Assembly (NCBI GenBank): GCA_037954325.1
Contig: JBBMNZ010000036.1
Span: 1 to 64,000 of the forward strand
DNA: 64,000 nt
Reading direction: 5' to 3'
Origin: Fistularia commersonii
Lineage: Eukaryota; Chordata; Actinopteri; Syngnathiformes; Fistulariidae
The notes under the pieces were generated by a model that saw only the letters and a program-made list of their open reading frames with translations, was not told where the DNA came from and made no database searches. Shown one piece after another: positions 1-12,669 of this stretch. The translations under genes and the position numbers were made by a program. The first letter of the stretch is position 1. Each line of letters begins with the position of its first letter.

Positions 1-176
1 TTTGACATATATTGTGCAGAATCATGTCCTAAACAACATATTTCAATAGCAGAAACCAGCTTGATGAAATTCAAAAGTTATTGCCACTCCTAATCAAAAA
101 CGCTCCAACTCGGTGAGATAAGCACTTTTTGAACGAATGGCTATATCTTTTGAACCTGTGAAGGGATTACACTAGT
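1..176 (+). repeat. class A reference monomer
   Basis: This is the first copy and an example of class A. Bases 1-120 are the nearly invariant body, with landmarks catgtcctaaacaac (23-37), agaaaccagcttgatg (51-66), ttattgccactcctaatc (78-95) and cgctccaactcggtgag (101-117). The class A tail reads cactttttgaacga (123-136), cttttgaacctgtgaaggg (147-165) and cactag before the next copy. A ttttgaac direct repeat occurs at 127-134 and 148-155. An 8-bp inverted pair, ttcaaaag (70-77) and cttttgaa (147-154), is specific to this tail. Two subclasses differ by one base after 'ctag' (t or a). Confidence 0.95.
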
Positions 177-352
177 TTTGACATATATTGTGCAGAATCA
201 TGTCCTAAACAACATATTTCAATAGCAGAAACCAGCTTGATGAAATTCAAAAGTTATTGCCACTCCTAATCAAAAACGCTCCAACTCGGTGAGATAAGCA
301 TTTTTTGACCCTATGGCTATATCTTTTAAACTTGTAGCTGGATTACACTCAA

Positions 353-528
353 TTTGACATATATCGTGCAGAATCATGTCCTAAACAACATATTTCAATA
401 GCAGAAACCAGCTTGATGAAATTCAAAAGTTATTGCCACTCCTAATCAAAAGTGCTCCAACTAGGGGAGATAAGCAATTTTTGACCCTATGGCTATATCT
501 TTTAAACTTGTAGATGGATTACACTGAA
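353..528 (+). repeat. class C reference monomer (ggggag / gcaat)
   Basis: Class C has a B-like tail but carries ggggagataagcaat in place of ggtgagataagcatt. Variants precede it with agtgctccaacta, atgctccaacta or acgctccaactc. This copy also has tatcgtgcag near its start and tagatgg in the tail. I counted about 44 class C monomers. They occur from here to 50,333 and again in the copy at 63,179, and are missing in between. They usually follow a B monomer ending 'ctcaa', or an 'aacagcag...ctcgatg' B monomer. Confidence 0.9.
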
Positions 529-880
529 TTTGACATATATTGTGCAGAATCATGTCCTAAACAACATATTTCAATAGCAGAAACCAGCTTGATGAAATTC
601 AAAAGTTATTGCCACTCCTAATCAAAAACGCTCCAACTCGGTGAGATAAGCATTTTTTGACCCTATGGCTATATCTTTTAAACTTGTAGCTGGATTACAC
701 GGAATTTGACATATATTGTGCAGAATCATGTCCTAAACAACATATTTCAATAGCAGAAACCAGCTTGATGAAATTCAAAAGTTATTGCCACTCCTAATCA
801 AAAACGCTCCAACTCGGTGAGATAAGCACTTTTTGAACGAATGGCTATATCTTTTGAACCTGTGAAGGGATTACACTAGA

Positions 881-1056
881 TTTGACATATATTGTGCAGA
901 ATCATGTCCTAAACAACATATTTCAATAGCAGAAACCAGCTTGATGAAATTCAAAAGTTATTGCCACTCCTAATCAAAAACGCTCCAACTCGGTGAGATA
1001 AGCATTTTTTGACCCTATGGCTATATCTTTTAAACTTGTAGCTGGATTACACTGAA
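881..1056 (+). repeat. class B reference monomer
   Basis: This copy shares the body of class A, but its last third reads catttttt-gaccctatgg, then cttttaaacttgtagctgg and cactgaa. The tail differs from class A at roughly a dozen positions concentrated in about 50 bp, so A and B are long-separated lineages of that segment while the body has been kept uniform. The class B tail lacks the ttcaaaag/cttttgaa pair because it reads cttttaaa. Subtypes carry 'ctcaa', 'cggaa' or 'ctgaa' at the end, 'ctctgtg' or 'ctcgatg' in the middle, or 'aacagcag' in the body. These serve as tags for following block copies. Confidence 0.93.
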
Positions 1057-3168
1057 TTTGACATATATTGTGCAGAATCATGTCCTAAACAACATATTTC
1101 AATAGCAGAAACCAGCTTGATGAAATTCAAAAGTTATTGCCACTCCTAATCAAAAACGCTCCAACTCGGTGAGATAAGCATTTTTTGACCCTATGGCTAT
1201 ATCTTTTAAACTTGTAGCTGGATTACACTGAATTTGACATATATTGTGCAGAATCATGTCCTAAACAACATATTTCAATAGCAGAAACCAGCTTGATGAA
1301 ATTCAAAAGTTATTGCCACTCCTAATCAAAAACGCTCCAACTCGGTGAGATAAGCACTTTTTGAACGAATGGCTATATCTTTTGAACCTGTGAAGGGATT
1401 ACACTAGTTTTGACATATATTATGCAGAATCATGTCCTAAACAACATATTTCAATAGCAGAAACCAGCTTGATGAAATTCAAAAGTTATTGCCACTCCTA
1501 ATCAAAAACGCTCCAACTCGGTGAGATAAGCATTTTATGACCCTATAGCTATATCTTTTAAACTTGTAGCTGGATTACACTGAATTTGACATATATTGTG
1601 CAGAATCATGTCCTAAACAACATATTTCAATAGCAGAAACCAGCTTGATGAAATTCAAAAGTTATTGCCACTCCTAATCAAAAACGCTCCAACTCTGTGA
1701 GATAAGCATTTTTTGACCCTATGGCTATATCTTTTAAACTTGTAGCTGGATTACACTGAATTTGACATATATTGTGCAGAATCATGTCCTAAACAACATA
1801 TTTCAATAGCAGAAACCAGCTTGATGAAATTCAAAAGTTATTGCCACTCCTAATCAAAAACGCTCCAACTCGGTGAGATAAGCACTTTTTGAACGAATGG
1901 CTATATCTTTTGAACCTGTGAAGGGATTACACTAGTTTTGACATATATTGTGCAGAATCATGTCCTAAACAACATATTTCAACAGCAGAAACCAGCTTGA
2001 TGAAATTCAAAAGTTATTGCCACTCCTAATCAAAAACGCTCCAACTCGATGAGATAAGCATTTTTTGACCCTATGGCTATATCTTTTAAACTTGTAGCTG
2101 GATTACACTGAATTTGACATATATTGTGCAGAATCATGTCCTAAACAACATATTTCAATAGCAGAAACCAGCTTGATGAAATTCAAAAGTTATTGCCACT
2201 CCTAATCAAAAACGCTCCAACTCGGGGAGATAAGCAATTTTTGACCCTATGGCTATATCTTTTAAACTTGTAGCTGGATTACACTGAATTTGACGTATAT
2301 TATGCAGAATTAAGTCCTAAACAACATATTTCAATAGCAGAAACCACCTTGATGAAATTCAAAAGTTATTGCCACTCCTAATCAAAAACGCTCCAACTCG
2401 GTGAGATAAGCATTTTTTGACCCTATGGCTATATCTTTTAAACTTGTAGCTGGATTACACTGAATTTGACATATATTGTGCAGAATCATGTCCTAAACAA
2501 CATATTTCAATAGCAGAAACCAGCTTGATGAAATTCAAAAGTTATTGCCACTCCTAATCAAAAACGCTCCAACTCTGTGAGATAAGCATTTTTTGACCCT
2601 ATGGCTATATCTTTTAAACTTGTAGCTGGATTACACTGAATTTGACATATATTGTGCAGAATCATGTCCTAAACAACATATTTCAATAGCAGAAACCAGC
2701 TTGATGAAATTCAAAAGTTATTGCCACTCCTAATCAAAAACGCTCCAACTCGGTGAGATAAGCACTTTTTGAACGAATGGCTATATCTTTTGAACCTGTG
2801 AAGGGATTACACTAGTTTTGACATATATTGTGCAGAATCATGTCCTAAACAACATATTTCAATAGCAGAAACCAGCTTGATGAAATTCAAAAGTTATTGC
2901 CACTCCTAATCAAAAACGCTCCAACTCGGTGAGATAAGCACTTTTTGAACGAATGGCTATATCTTTTGAACCTGTGAAGGGATTACACTAGTTTTGACAT
3001 ATATTGTGCAGAATCATGTCCTAAACAACATATTTCAATAGCAGAAACCAGCTTGATGAAATTCAAAAGTTATTGCCACTCCTAATCAAAAACGCTCCAA
3101 CTCGGTGAGATAAGCATTTTTTGACCCTATGGCTATATCTTTTAAACTTGTAGCTGGATTACACTGAA

Positions 3169-6100
3169 TTTGACATATATTGTGCAGAATCATGTCCTAA
3201 ACAACATATTTCAATAGCAGAAACCAGCTTGATGAAATTCAAAAGTTATTGCCACTCCTAATCAAAAACGCTCCAACTCGGTGAGATAAGCACTTTTTGA
3301 ACGAATGGCTATATCTTTTGAACCTGTGAAGGGATTACACTAGATTTGACATATATTGTGCAGAATCATGTCCTAAACAACATATTTCAATAGCAGAAAC
3401 CAGCTTGATGAAATTCAAAAGTTATTGCCACTCCTAATCAAAAACGCTCCAACTCGGTGAGATAAGCATTTTTTGACCCTATGGCTATATCTTTTAAACT
3501 TGTAGCTGGATTACACTGAATTTGACATATATTGTGCAGAATCATGTCCTAAACAACATATTTCAATAGCAGAAACCAGCTTGATGTTCAAAAGTTATTG
3601 CCACTCCTAATCAAAAACGCTCCAACTCGGTGAGATAAGCACTTTTTGAACGAATGGCTATATCTTTTGAACCTGTGAAGGGATTACACTAGTTTTGACA
3701 TATATTGTGCAGAATCATGTCCTAAACAACATATTTCAACAGCAGAAACCAGCTTGATGAAATTCAAAAGTTATTGCCACTCCTAATCAAAAACGCTCCA
3801 ACTCGATGAGATAAGCATTTTTTGACCCTATGGCTATATCTTTTAAACTTGTGGCTGGATTACACTGAATTTGACATATATTGTGCAGAATCACGTCCTA
3901 AACAACATATTTCAATAGCAGAAACCAGCTTGATGAAATTCAAAAGTTATTGCCACTCCTAATCAAAAACGCTCCAACTTGGGGAGATAAGCAATTTTTG
4001 ACTCTATGGCTATATCTCTTAAACTTGTAGCTGGATTACACTGAATTTGACATATATTATGCAGAATCATGTCCTAAACAACATATTTCAATAGCAGAAA
4101 CCTGCTTGATGAAATTCAAAAGTTATTGCCACTCATAATCAAAAACGCTCCATCTCGGTGAGATAAGCATTTTTTGACCCTATGGCTATATCTTTTGAAC
4201 CTGTGAAGGGATTACACTAGTTTTGACATATATTGTGCAGAATCATGTCCTAAACAACATATTTCAATAGCAGAAACCAGCTTGATGAAATTCAAAAGTT
4301 ATTGCCACTCCTAATCAAAAACGCTCCAACTCGGTGAGATAAGCACTTTTTGAACGAATGGCTATATCTTTTGAACCTGTGAAGGGATTACACTAGTTTT
4401 GACATATATTATGCAGAATCATGTCCTAAACAACATATTTCAATAGCAGAAACCAGCTTGATGAAATTCAAAAGTTATTGCCACTCCTAATCAAAAACGC
4501 TCCAACTCGGTGAGATAAGCATTTTTTGACCCTATGGCTATATCTTTTAAACTTGTAGCTGGATTACACTGAATTTCACATATATTGTGCAGAATCATGT
4601 CCTAAAAAACATATTTCAATAGCAGAAACCAGCTTGATGAAATTCAAAAGTTATTGCCACTCCTAATCAAAAATGCTCCAACTAGGGGAGATAAGCAATT
4701 TTTGACCCTATGGCTATATCTTTTAAACTTGTAGCTGGATTACACTGAATTTGACATATATTATGCAGAATTAAGTCCTAAACAACATATTTCAATAGCA
4801 GAAACCACCTTGATGAAATTCAAAAGTTATTGCCACTCCTAATCAAAAACGCTCCAACTCGGTGAGATAAGCATTTTTTGACCCTATGGCTATATCTTTT
4901 AAACTTGTAGCTGGATTACACTGAATTTGACATATATTATGCAGAATTAAGTCCTAAACAACATATTTCAATAGCAGAAACCACCTTGATGAAATTCAAA
5001 AGTTATTGCCACTCCTAATCAAAAACGCTCCAACTCGGTGAGATAAGCATTTTTTGACCCTATGGCTATATCTTTTAAACTTGTAGCTGGATTACACTGA
5101 ATTTGACATATATTGTGCAGAATCATGTCCTAAACAACATATTTCAATAGCAGAAACCAGCTTGATGAAATTCAAAAGTTATTGCCACTCCTAATCAAAA
5201 ACGCTCCAACTCGGTGAGATAAGCACTTTTTGAACGAATGGCTATATCTTTTGAACCTGTGAAGGGATTACACTAGTTTTGACATATATTATGCAGAATC
5301 ATGTCCTAAACAACATATTTCAATAGCAGAAACCAGCTTGATGAAATTCAAAAGTTATTGCCACTCCTAATCAAAAACGCTCCAACTCGGTGAGATAAGC
5401 ATTTTTTGACCCTATGGCTATATCTTTTAAACTTGTAGCTGGATTACACTGAATTTGACATATATTGTGCAGAATCATGTCCTAAACAACATATTTCAAT
5501 AGCAGAAACCAGCTTGATGAAATTCAAAAGTTATTGCCACTCCTAATCAAAAATGCTCCAACTAGGGGAGATAAGCAATTTTTGACCCTATGGCTATATC
5601 TTTTAAACTTGTAGCTGGATTACACTGAATTTGACGTATATTATGCAGAATTAAGTCCTAAACAACATATTTCAATAGCAGAAACCACCTTGATGAAATT
5701 CAAAAGTTATTGCCACTCCTAATCAAAAACGCTCCAACTCGGTGAGATAAGCATTTTTTGACCCTATGGCTATATCTTTTAAACTTGTAGCTGGATTACA
5801 CTGAATTTGACATATATTGTGCAGAATCATGTCCTAAACAACATATTTCAATAGCAGAAACCAGCTTGATGAAATTCAAAAGTTATTGCCACTCCTAATC
5901 AAAAACGCTCCAACTCTGTGAGATAAGCATTTTTTGACCCTATGGCTATATCTTTTAAACTTGTAGCTGGATTACACTGAATTTGACATATATTGTGCAG
6001 AATCATGTCCTAAACAACATATTTCAATAGCAGAAACCAGCTTGATGAAATTCAAAAGTTATTGCCACTCCTAATCAAAAACGCTCCAACTCGGTGAGAT

Positions 6101-6685
6101 AAGCACTTTTTGAACGAATGGCTATATCTTTTGAACCTGTGAAGGGATTACACTAGTTTTGACATATATTGTGCAGAATCATGTCCTAAACAACATATTT
6201 CAATAGCAGAAACCAGCTTGATGAAATTCAAAAGTTATTGCCACTCCTAATCAAAAACGCTCCAACTCGGTGAGATAAGCACTTTTTGAACGAATGGCTA
6301 TATCTTTTGAACCTGTGAAGGGATTACACTAGTTTTGACATATATTGTGCAGAATCATGTCCTAAACAACATATTTCAATAGCAGAAACCAGCTTGATGA
6401 AATTCAAAAGTTATTGCCACTCCTAATCAAAAACGCTCCAACTCGGTGAGATAAGCATTTTTTGACCCTATGGCTATATCTTTTAAACTTGTAGCTGGAT
6501 TACACTCAATTTGACATATATCGTGCAGAATCATGTCCTAAACAACATATTTCAATAGCAGAAACCAGCTTGATGAAATTCAAAAGTTATTGCCACTCCT
6601 AATCAAAAGTGCTCCAACTAGGGGAGATAAGCAATTTTTGACCCTATGGCTATATCTTTTAAACTTGTAGATGGATTACACTGAA
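3169..6685 (+). repeat. 20-monomer block, copy 1 of 3
   Basis: The order of monomers from 3,169 to 6,685 recurs at 14,782-18,301 and 24,285-27,804. It is: A, B, A, B(aacagcag/ctcgatg), C(tctctt), cctgctt chimera, A, B, C, B(attaag), B(attaag), A, B, C, B(gacgtat/attaag), B, A, A, B(ctcaa), C(tatcgtg). Copies differ at a few monomers. This one alone has the 3-bp deletion near 3,586 and tttcacatat at 4,574. It shares tcctaaaaaac with the third copy but not the second. Confidence 0.85.
4046..4221 (+). repeat. chimeric B-body/A-tail monomer (cctgctt type)
   Basis: This copy has the unusual body variants tattatgcag, aacctgcttg, cactcataatc and ccatctcgg. It then has the class B segment gaccctatgg and switches to the class A end, cttttgaacctgtgaaggg...ctag. 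The A/B crossover lies between about monomer positions 137 and 151. The type recurs, for example at 8,446, 15,662, 21,997, 25,165, 38,541 and 50,334. It almost always follows a class C monomer with 'tctctt' and precedes a class A monomer, so it travels as part of a fixed block. Confidence 0.85.
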
Positions 6686-8417
6686 TTTGACATATATTGT
6701 GCAGAATCATGTCCTAAACAACATATTTCAATAGCAGAAACCAGCTTGATGAAATTCAAAAGTTATTGCCACTCCTAATCAAAAACGCTCCAACTCGGTG
6801 AGATAAGCATTTTTTGACCCTATGGCTATATCTTTTAAACTTGTAGCTGGATTACACGGAATTTGACATATATTGTGCAGAATCATGTCCTAAACAACAT
6901 ATTTCAATAGCAGAAACCAGCTTGATGAAATTCAAAAGTTATTGCCACTCCTAATCAAAAACGCTCCAACTCGGTGAGATAAGCACTTTTTGAACGAATG
7001 GCTATATCTTTTGAACCTGTGAAGGGATTACACTAGATTTGACATATATTGTGCAGAATCATGTCCTAAACAACATATTTCAATAGCAGAAACCAGCTTG
7101 ATGAAATTCAAAAGTTATTGCCACTCCTAATCAAAAACGCTCCAACTCGGTGAGATAAGCATTTTTTGACCCTATGGCTATATCTTTTAAACTTGTAGCT
7201 GGATTACACTGAATTTGACATATATTGTGCAGAATCATGTCCTAAACAACATATTTCAATAGCAGAAACCAGCTTGATGAAATTCAAAAGTTATTGCCAC
7301 TCCTAATCAAAAACGCTCCAACTCGGTGAGATAAGCATTTTTTGACCCTATGGCTATATCTTTTAAACTTGTAGCTGGATTACACTGAATTTGACATATA
7401 TTGTGCAGAATCATGTCCTAAACAACATATTTCAATAGCAGAAACCAGCTTGATGAAATTCAAAAGTTATTGCCACTCCTAATCAAAAACGCTCCAACTC
7501 GGTGAGATAAGCACTTTTTGAACGAATGGCTATATCTTTTGAACCTGTGAAGGGATTACACTAGTTTTGACATATATTATGCAGAATCATGTCCTAAACA
7601 ACATATTTCAATAGCAGAAACCAGCTTGATGAAATTCAAAAGTTATTGCCACTCCTAATCAAAAACGCTCCAACTCGGTGAGATAAGCATTTTATGACCC
7701 TATAGCTATATCTTTTAAACTTGTAGCTGGATTACACTGAATTTGACATATATTGTGCAGAATCATGTCCTAAACAACATATTTCAATAGCAGAAACCAG
7801 CTTGATGAAATTCAAAAGTTATTGCCACTCCTAATCAAAAACGCTCCAACTCTGTGAGATAAGCATTTTTTGACCCTATGGCTATATCTTTTAAACTTGT
7901 AGCTGGATTACACTGAATTTGACATATATTGTGCAGAATCATGTCCTAAACAACATATTTCAATAGCAGAAACCAGCTTGATGAAATTCAAAAGTTATTG
8001 CCACTCCTAATCAAAAACGCTCCAACTCGGTGAGATAAGCACTTTTTGAACGAATGGCTATATCTTTTGAACCTGTGAAGGGATTACACTAGTTTTGACA
8101 TATATTGTGCAGAATCATGTCCTAAACAACATATTTCAACAGCAGAAACCAGCTTGATGAAATTCAAAAGTTATTGCCACTCCTAATCAAAAACGCTCCA
8201 ACTCGATGAGATAAGCATTTTTTGACCCTATGGCTATATCTTTTAAACTTGTAGCTGGATTACACTGAATTTGACATATATTGTGCAGAATCATGTCCTA
8301 AACAACATATTTCAATAGCAGAAACCAGCTTGATGAAATTCAAAAGTTATTGCCACTCCTAATCAAAAACGCTCCAACTCGGGGAGATAAGCAATTTTTG
8401 ACCCTATGGCTATATCT
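6158..8417 (+). repeat. block duplication, 35-monomer offset, copy 2
   Basis: This is the second copy of 1-2,260, carrying the same series of rare monomer variants. Its left end coincides with a class A monomer. Its right end lies in a class C monomer, where this copy switches to tctctt and then follows the order also seen from 3,870. Confidence 0.9.
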
Positions 8418-10557
8418 CTTAAACTTGTAGCTGGATTACACTGAATTTGACATATATTATGCAGAATCATGTCCTAAACAACATATTTCAATAGCAGAAA
8501 CCTGCTTGATGAAATTCAAAAGTTATTGCCACTCATAATCAAAAACGCTCCATCTCGGTGAGATAAGCATTTTTTGACCCTATGGCTATATCTTTTGAAC
8601 CTGTGAAGGGATTACACTAGTTTTGACATATATTGTGCAGAATCATGTCCTAAACAACATATTTCAATAGCAGAAACCAGCTTGATGAAATTCAAAAGTT
8701 ATTGCCACTCCTAATCAAAAACGCTCCAACTCGGTGAGATAAGCACTTTTTGAACGAATGGCTATATCTTTTGAACCTGTGAAGGGATTACACTAGTTTT
8801 GACATATATTATGCAGAATCATGTCCTAAACAACATATTTCAATAGCAGAAACCAGCTTGATGAAATTCAAAAGTTATTGCCACTCCTAATCAAAAACGC
8901 TCCAACTCGGTGAGATAAGCATTTTTTGACCCTATGGCTATATCTTTTAAACTTGTAGCTGGATTACACTCAATTTGACATATATTGTGCAGAATCATGT
9001 CCTAAACAACATATTTCAATAGCAGAAACCAGCTTGATGAAATTCAAAAGTTATTGCCACTCCTAATCAAAAACGCTCCAACTCGGTGAGATAAGCATTT
9101 TTTGACCCTATGGCTATATCTTTTAAACTTGTAGCTGGATTACACTGAATTTGACATATATTGTGCAGAATCATGTCCTAAACAACATATTTCAATAGCA
9201 GAAACCAGCTTGATGAAATTCAAAAGTTATTGCCACTCCTAATCAAAAACGCTCCAACTCGGTGAGATAAGCATTTTTTGACCCTATGGCTATATCTTTT
9301 AAACTTGTAGCTGGATTACACTGAATTTGACATATATTGTGCAGAATCATGTCCTAAACAACATATTTCAATAGCAGAAACCAGCTTGATGAAATTCAAA
9401 AGTTATTGCCACTCCTAATCAAAAACGCTCCAACTCGGTGAGATAAGCACTTTATGAACGAATGGCTATATCTTTTGAACCTGTGAAGGGATTACACTAG
9501 TTTTGACATATATTGTGCAGAATCATGTCCTAAACAACATATTTCAACAGCAGAAACCAGCTTGATGAAATTCAAAAGTTATTGCCACTCCTAATCAAAT
9601 ACGCTCCAACTCGATGAGATAAGCATTTTTTGACCCTATGGCTATATCTTTTAAACTTGTAGCTGGATTACACTGAATTTGACATATATTGTGCAGAATC
9701 ACGTCCTAAACAACATATTTCAATAGCAGAAACCAGCTTGATGAAATTCAAAAGTTATTGCCACTCCTAATCAAAAACGCTCCAACTCGGGGAGATAAGC
9801 AATTTTTGACCCTATGGCTATATCTCTTAAACTTGTAGCTGGATTACACTGAATTTGACATATATTATGCAGAATCATGTCCTAAACAACATATTTCAAT
9901 AGCAGAAACCTGCTTGATGAAATTCAAAAGTTATTGCCACTCATAATCAAAAACGCTCCATCTCGGTGAGATAAGCATTTTTTGACCCTATGGCTATATC
10001 TTTTGAACCTGTGAAAGGATTACACTAGTTTTGACATATATTGTGCAGAATCATGTCCTAAACAACATATTTCAATAGCAGAAACCAGCTTGATGAAATT
10101 CAAAAGTTATTGCCACTCCTAATCAAAAACGCTCCAACTCGGTGAGATAAGCACTTTTTGAACGAATGGCTATATCTTTTGAACCTGTGAAGGGATTACA
10201 CTAGTTTTGACATATATTATGCAGAATCATGTCCTAAACAACATATTTCAATAGCAGAAACCAGCTTGATGAAATTCAAAAGTTATTGCCACTCCTAATC
10301 AAAAACGCTCCAACTCGGTGAGATAAGCATTTTTTGACCCTATGGCTATATCTTTTAAACTTGTAGCTGGATTACACTGAATTTGACATATATTGTGCAG
10401 AATCATGTCCTAAACAACATATTTCAATAGCAGAAACCAGCTTGATGAAATTCAAAAGTTATTGCCACTCCTAATCAAAAATGCTCCAACTAGGGGAGAT
10501 AAGCAATTTTTGACCCTATGGCTATATCTTTTAAACTTGTAGCTGGATTACACTGAA

Positions 10558-12141
10558 TTTGACACATATTATGCAGAATTAAGTCCTAAACAACATATTT
10601 CAATAGCAGAAACCACCTTGATGAAATTCAAAAGTTATTGCCACTCCTAATCAAAAACGCTCCAACTCGGTGAGATAAGCATTTTTTGACCCTATGGCTA
10701 TATCTTTTAAACTTGTAGCTGGATTACACTGAATTTGACATATATTGTGCAGAATCATGTCCTAAACAACATATTTCAATAGCAGAAACCAGCTTGATGA
10801 AATTCAAAAGTTATTGCCACTCCTAATCAAAAACGCTCCAACTCGGTGAGATAAGCTCTTTTTGAACGAATGGCTATATCTTTTGAACCTGTGAAGGGAT
10901 TACACTAGATTTGACATATATTGTGCAGAATCATGTCCTAAACAACATATTTCAATAGCAGAAACCAGCTTGATGAAATTCAAAAGTTATTGCCACTCCT
11001 AATCAAAAACGCTCCAACTCGGTGTGATAAGCACTTTTTGAACGAATGGCTATATCTTTTGAACCTGTGAAGGGATTACACTAGTTTTGACATATATTGT
11101 GCAGAATCATGTCCTAAACAACATATTTCAACAGCAGAAACCAGCTTGATGAAATTCAAAAGTTATTGCCACTCCTAATCAAAAACGCTCCAACTCGGTG
11201 AGATAAGCATTTTTTGACCCTATGGCTATATCTTTTAAACTTGTAGCTGGATTACACTGAATTTGACATATATTGTGCAGAATCACGTCCTAAACAACAT
11301 ATTTCAACAGCAGAAACCAGCTTGATGAAATTCAAAAGTTATTGCCACTCCTAATCAAAAACGCTCCAACTCGGTGAGATAAGCATTTTTTGACCCTATG
11401 GCTATATCTTTTAAACTTGTAGCTGGATTACACTGAATTTGACATATATTGTGCAGAATCACGTCCTAAACAACATATTTCAATAGCAGAAACCACCTTG
11501 ATGAAATTCAAAAGTTATTGCCACTCCTAATCAAAAACGCTCCAACTCGGTGAGATAAGCATTTTTTGACCCTATGGCTATATCTTTTAAACTTGTAGCT
11601 GGATTACACTGAATTTGACATATATTGTGCAGAATCATGTCCTAAACAACATATTTCAATAGCAGAAACCAGCTTGATGAAATTCAAAAGTTATTGCCAC
11701 TCCTAATCAAAAACGCTCCAACTCGGTGAGATAAGCACTTTTTGAACGAATGGCTATATCTTTTGAACCTGTGAAGGGATTACACTAGATTTGACATATA
11801 TTGTGCAGAATCATGTCCTAAACAACATATTTCAATAGCAGAAACCAGCTTGATGAAATTCAAAAGTTATTGCCACTCCTAATCAAAAACGCTCCAACTC
11901 TGTGAGATAAGCATTTTTTGACCCTATGGCTATATCTTTTAAACTTGTAGCTGGATTACACTGAATTTGACATATATTGTGCAGAATCATGTCCTAAACA
12001 ACATATTTCAATAGCAGAAACCAGCTTGATGAAATTCAAAAGTTATTGCCACTCCTAATCAAAAACGCTCCAACTCGGTGAGATAAGCACTTTTTGAACG
12101 AATGGCTATATCTTTTGAACCTGTGAAGGGATTACACTAGT
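10558..12141 (+). repeat. 9-monomer block, copy 1 (12-monomer offset)
   Basis: Monomers from 10,558 match those from 12,670 at an offset of 2,112 bp (12 x 176). The shared order is attaag B, agctctttt A, ggtgtgat A, aacagcag B, cacgtcc/aacagcag B, cacgtcc/ccacc B, A, ctctgtg B, A. After 12,141 this copy has an additional class A monomer before the ctcaa B monomer, whereas the second copy passes directly to ctcaa. Confidence 0.85.
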
Positions 12142-12669
12142 TTTGACATATATTGTGCAGAATCATGTCCTAAACAACATATTTCAATAGCAGAAACCAG
12201 CTTGATGAAATTCAAAAGTTATTGCCACTCCTAATCAAAAACGCTCCAACTCGGTGAGATAAGCACTTTTTGAACGAATGGCTATATCTTTTGAACCTGT
12301 GAAGGGATTACACTAGTTTTGACATATATTGTGCAGAATCATGTCCTAAACAACATATTTCAATAGCAGAAACCAGCTTGATGAAATTCAAAAGTTATTG
12401 CCACTCCTAATCAAAAACGCTCCAACTCGGTGAGATAAGCATTTTTTGACCCTATGGCTATATCTTTTAAACTTGTAGCTGGATTACACTCAATTTGACA
12501 TATATCGTGCAGAATCATGTCCTAAACAACATATTTCAATAGCAGAAACCAGCTTGATGAAATTCAAAAGTTATTGCCACTCCTAATCAAAAACGCTCCA
12601 ACTCGGGGAGATAAGCAATTTTTGACCCTATGGCTATATCTCTTAAACTTGTAGCTGGATTACACTGAA

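Larger units (their letters stand above)
1..2260 (+). repeat. block duplication, 35-monomer offset, copy 1
   Basis: The first 12-13 monomers match those at 6,158-8,417 with an offset of 6,157 bp, which is 35 monomers less a 3-bp deletion near 3,586. Shared rare tags in the same order include ctcaa then tatcgtg (353 and 6,510), tagatgg, cacggaa (near 700 and 6,857), tttatgaccctatagc (near 1,537 and 7,691) and aacagcag with ctcgatg. The match breaks at 2,261 (t) against 8,418 (c), where the second copy continues with a cctgctt monomer and the first does not. Confidence 0.9.

Noticed and set aside
1..30. Bacterial promoter (ttgaca) at each monomer start
   Set aside because: ttgaca at positions 2-7 is followed, 17 bp on, by tgtcct, which is not a -10 box. 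It recurs every 176 bp without any gene.
61..77. Hairpin ttga-tgaaat-tcaa
   Set aside because: The stem is only 4 bp and AT-rich, which is expected by chance and gives no support for a structured RNA.
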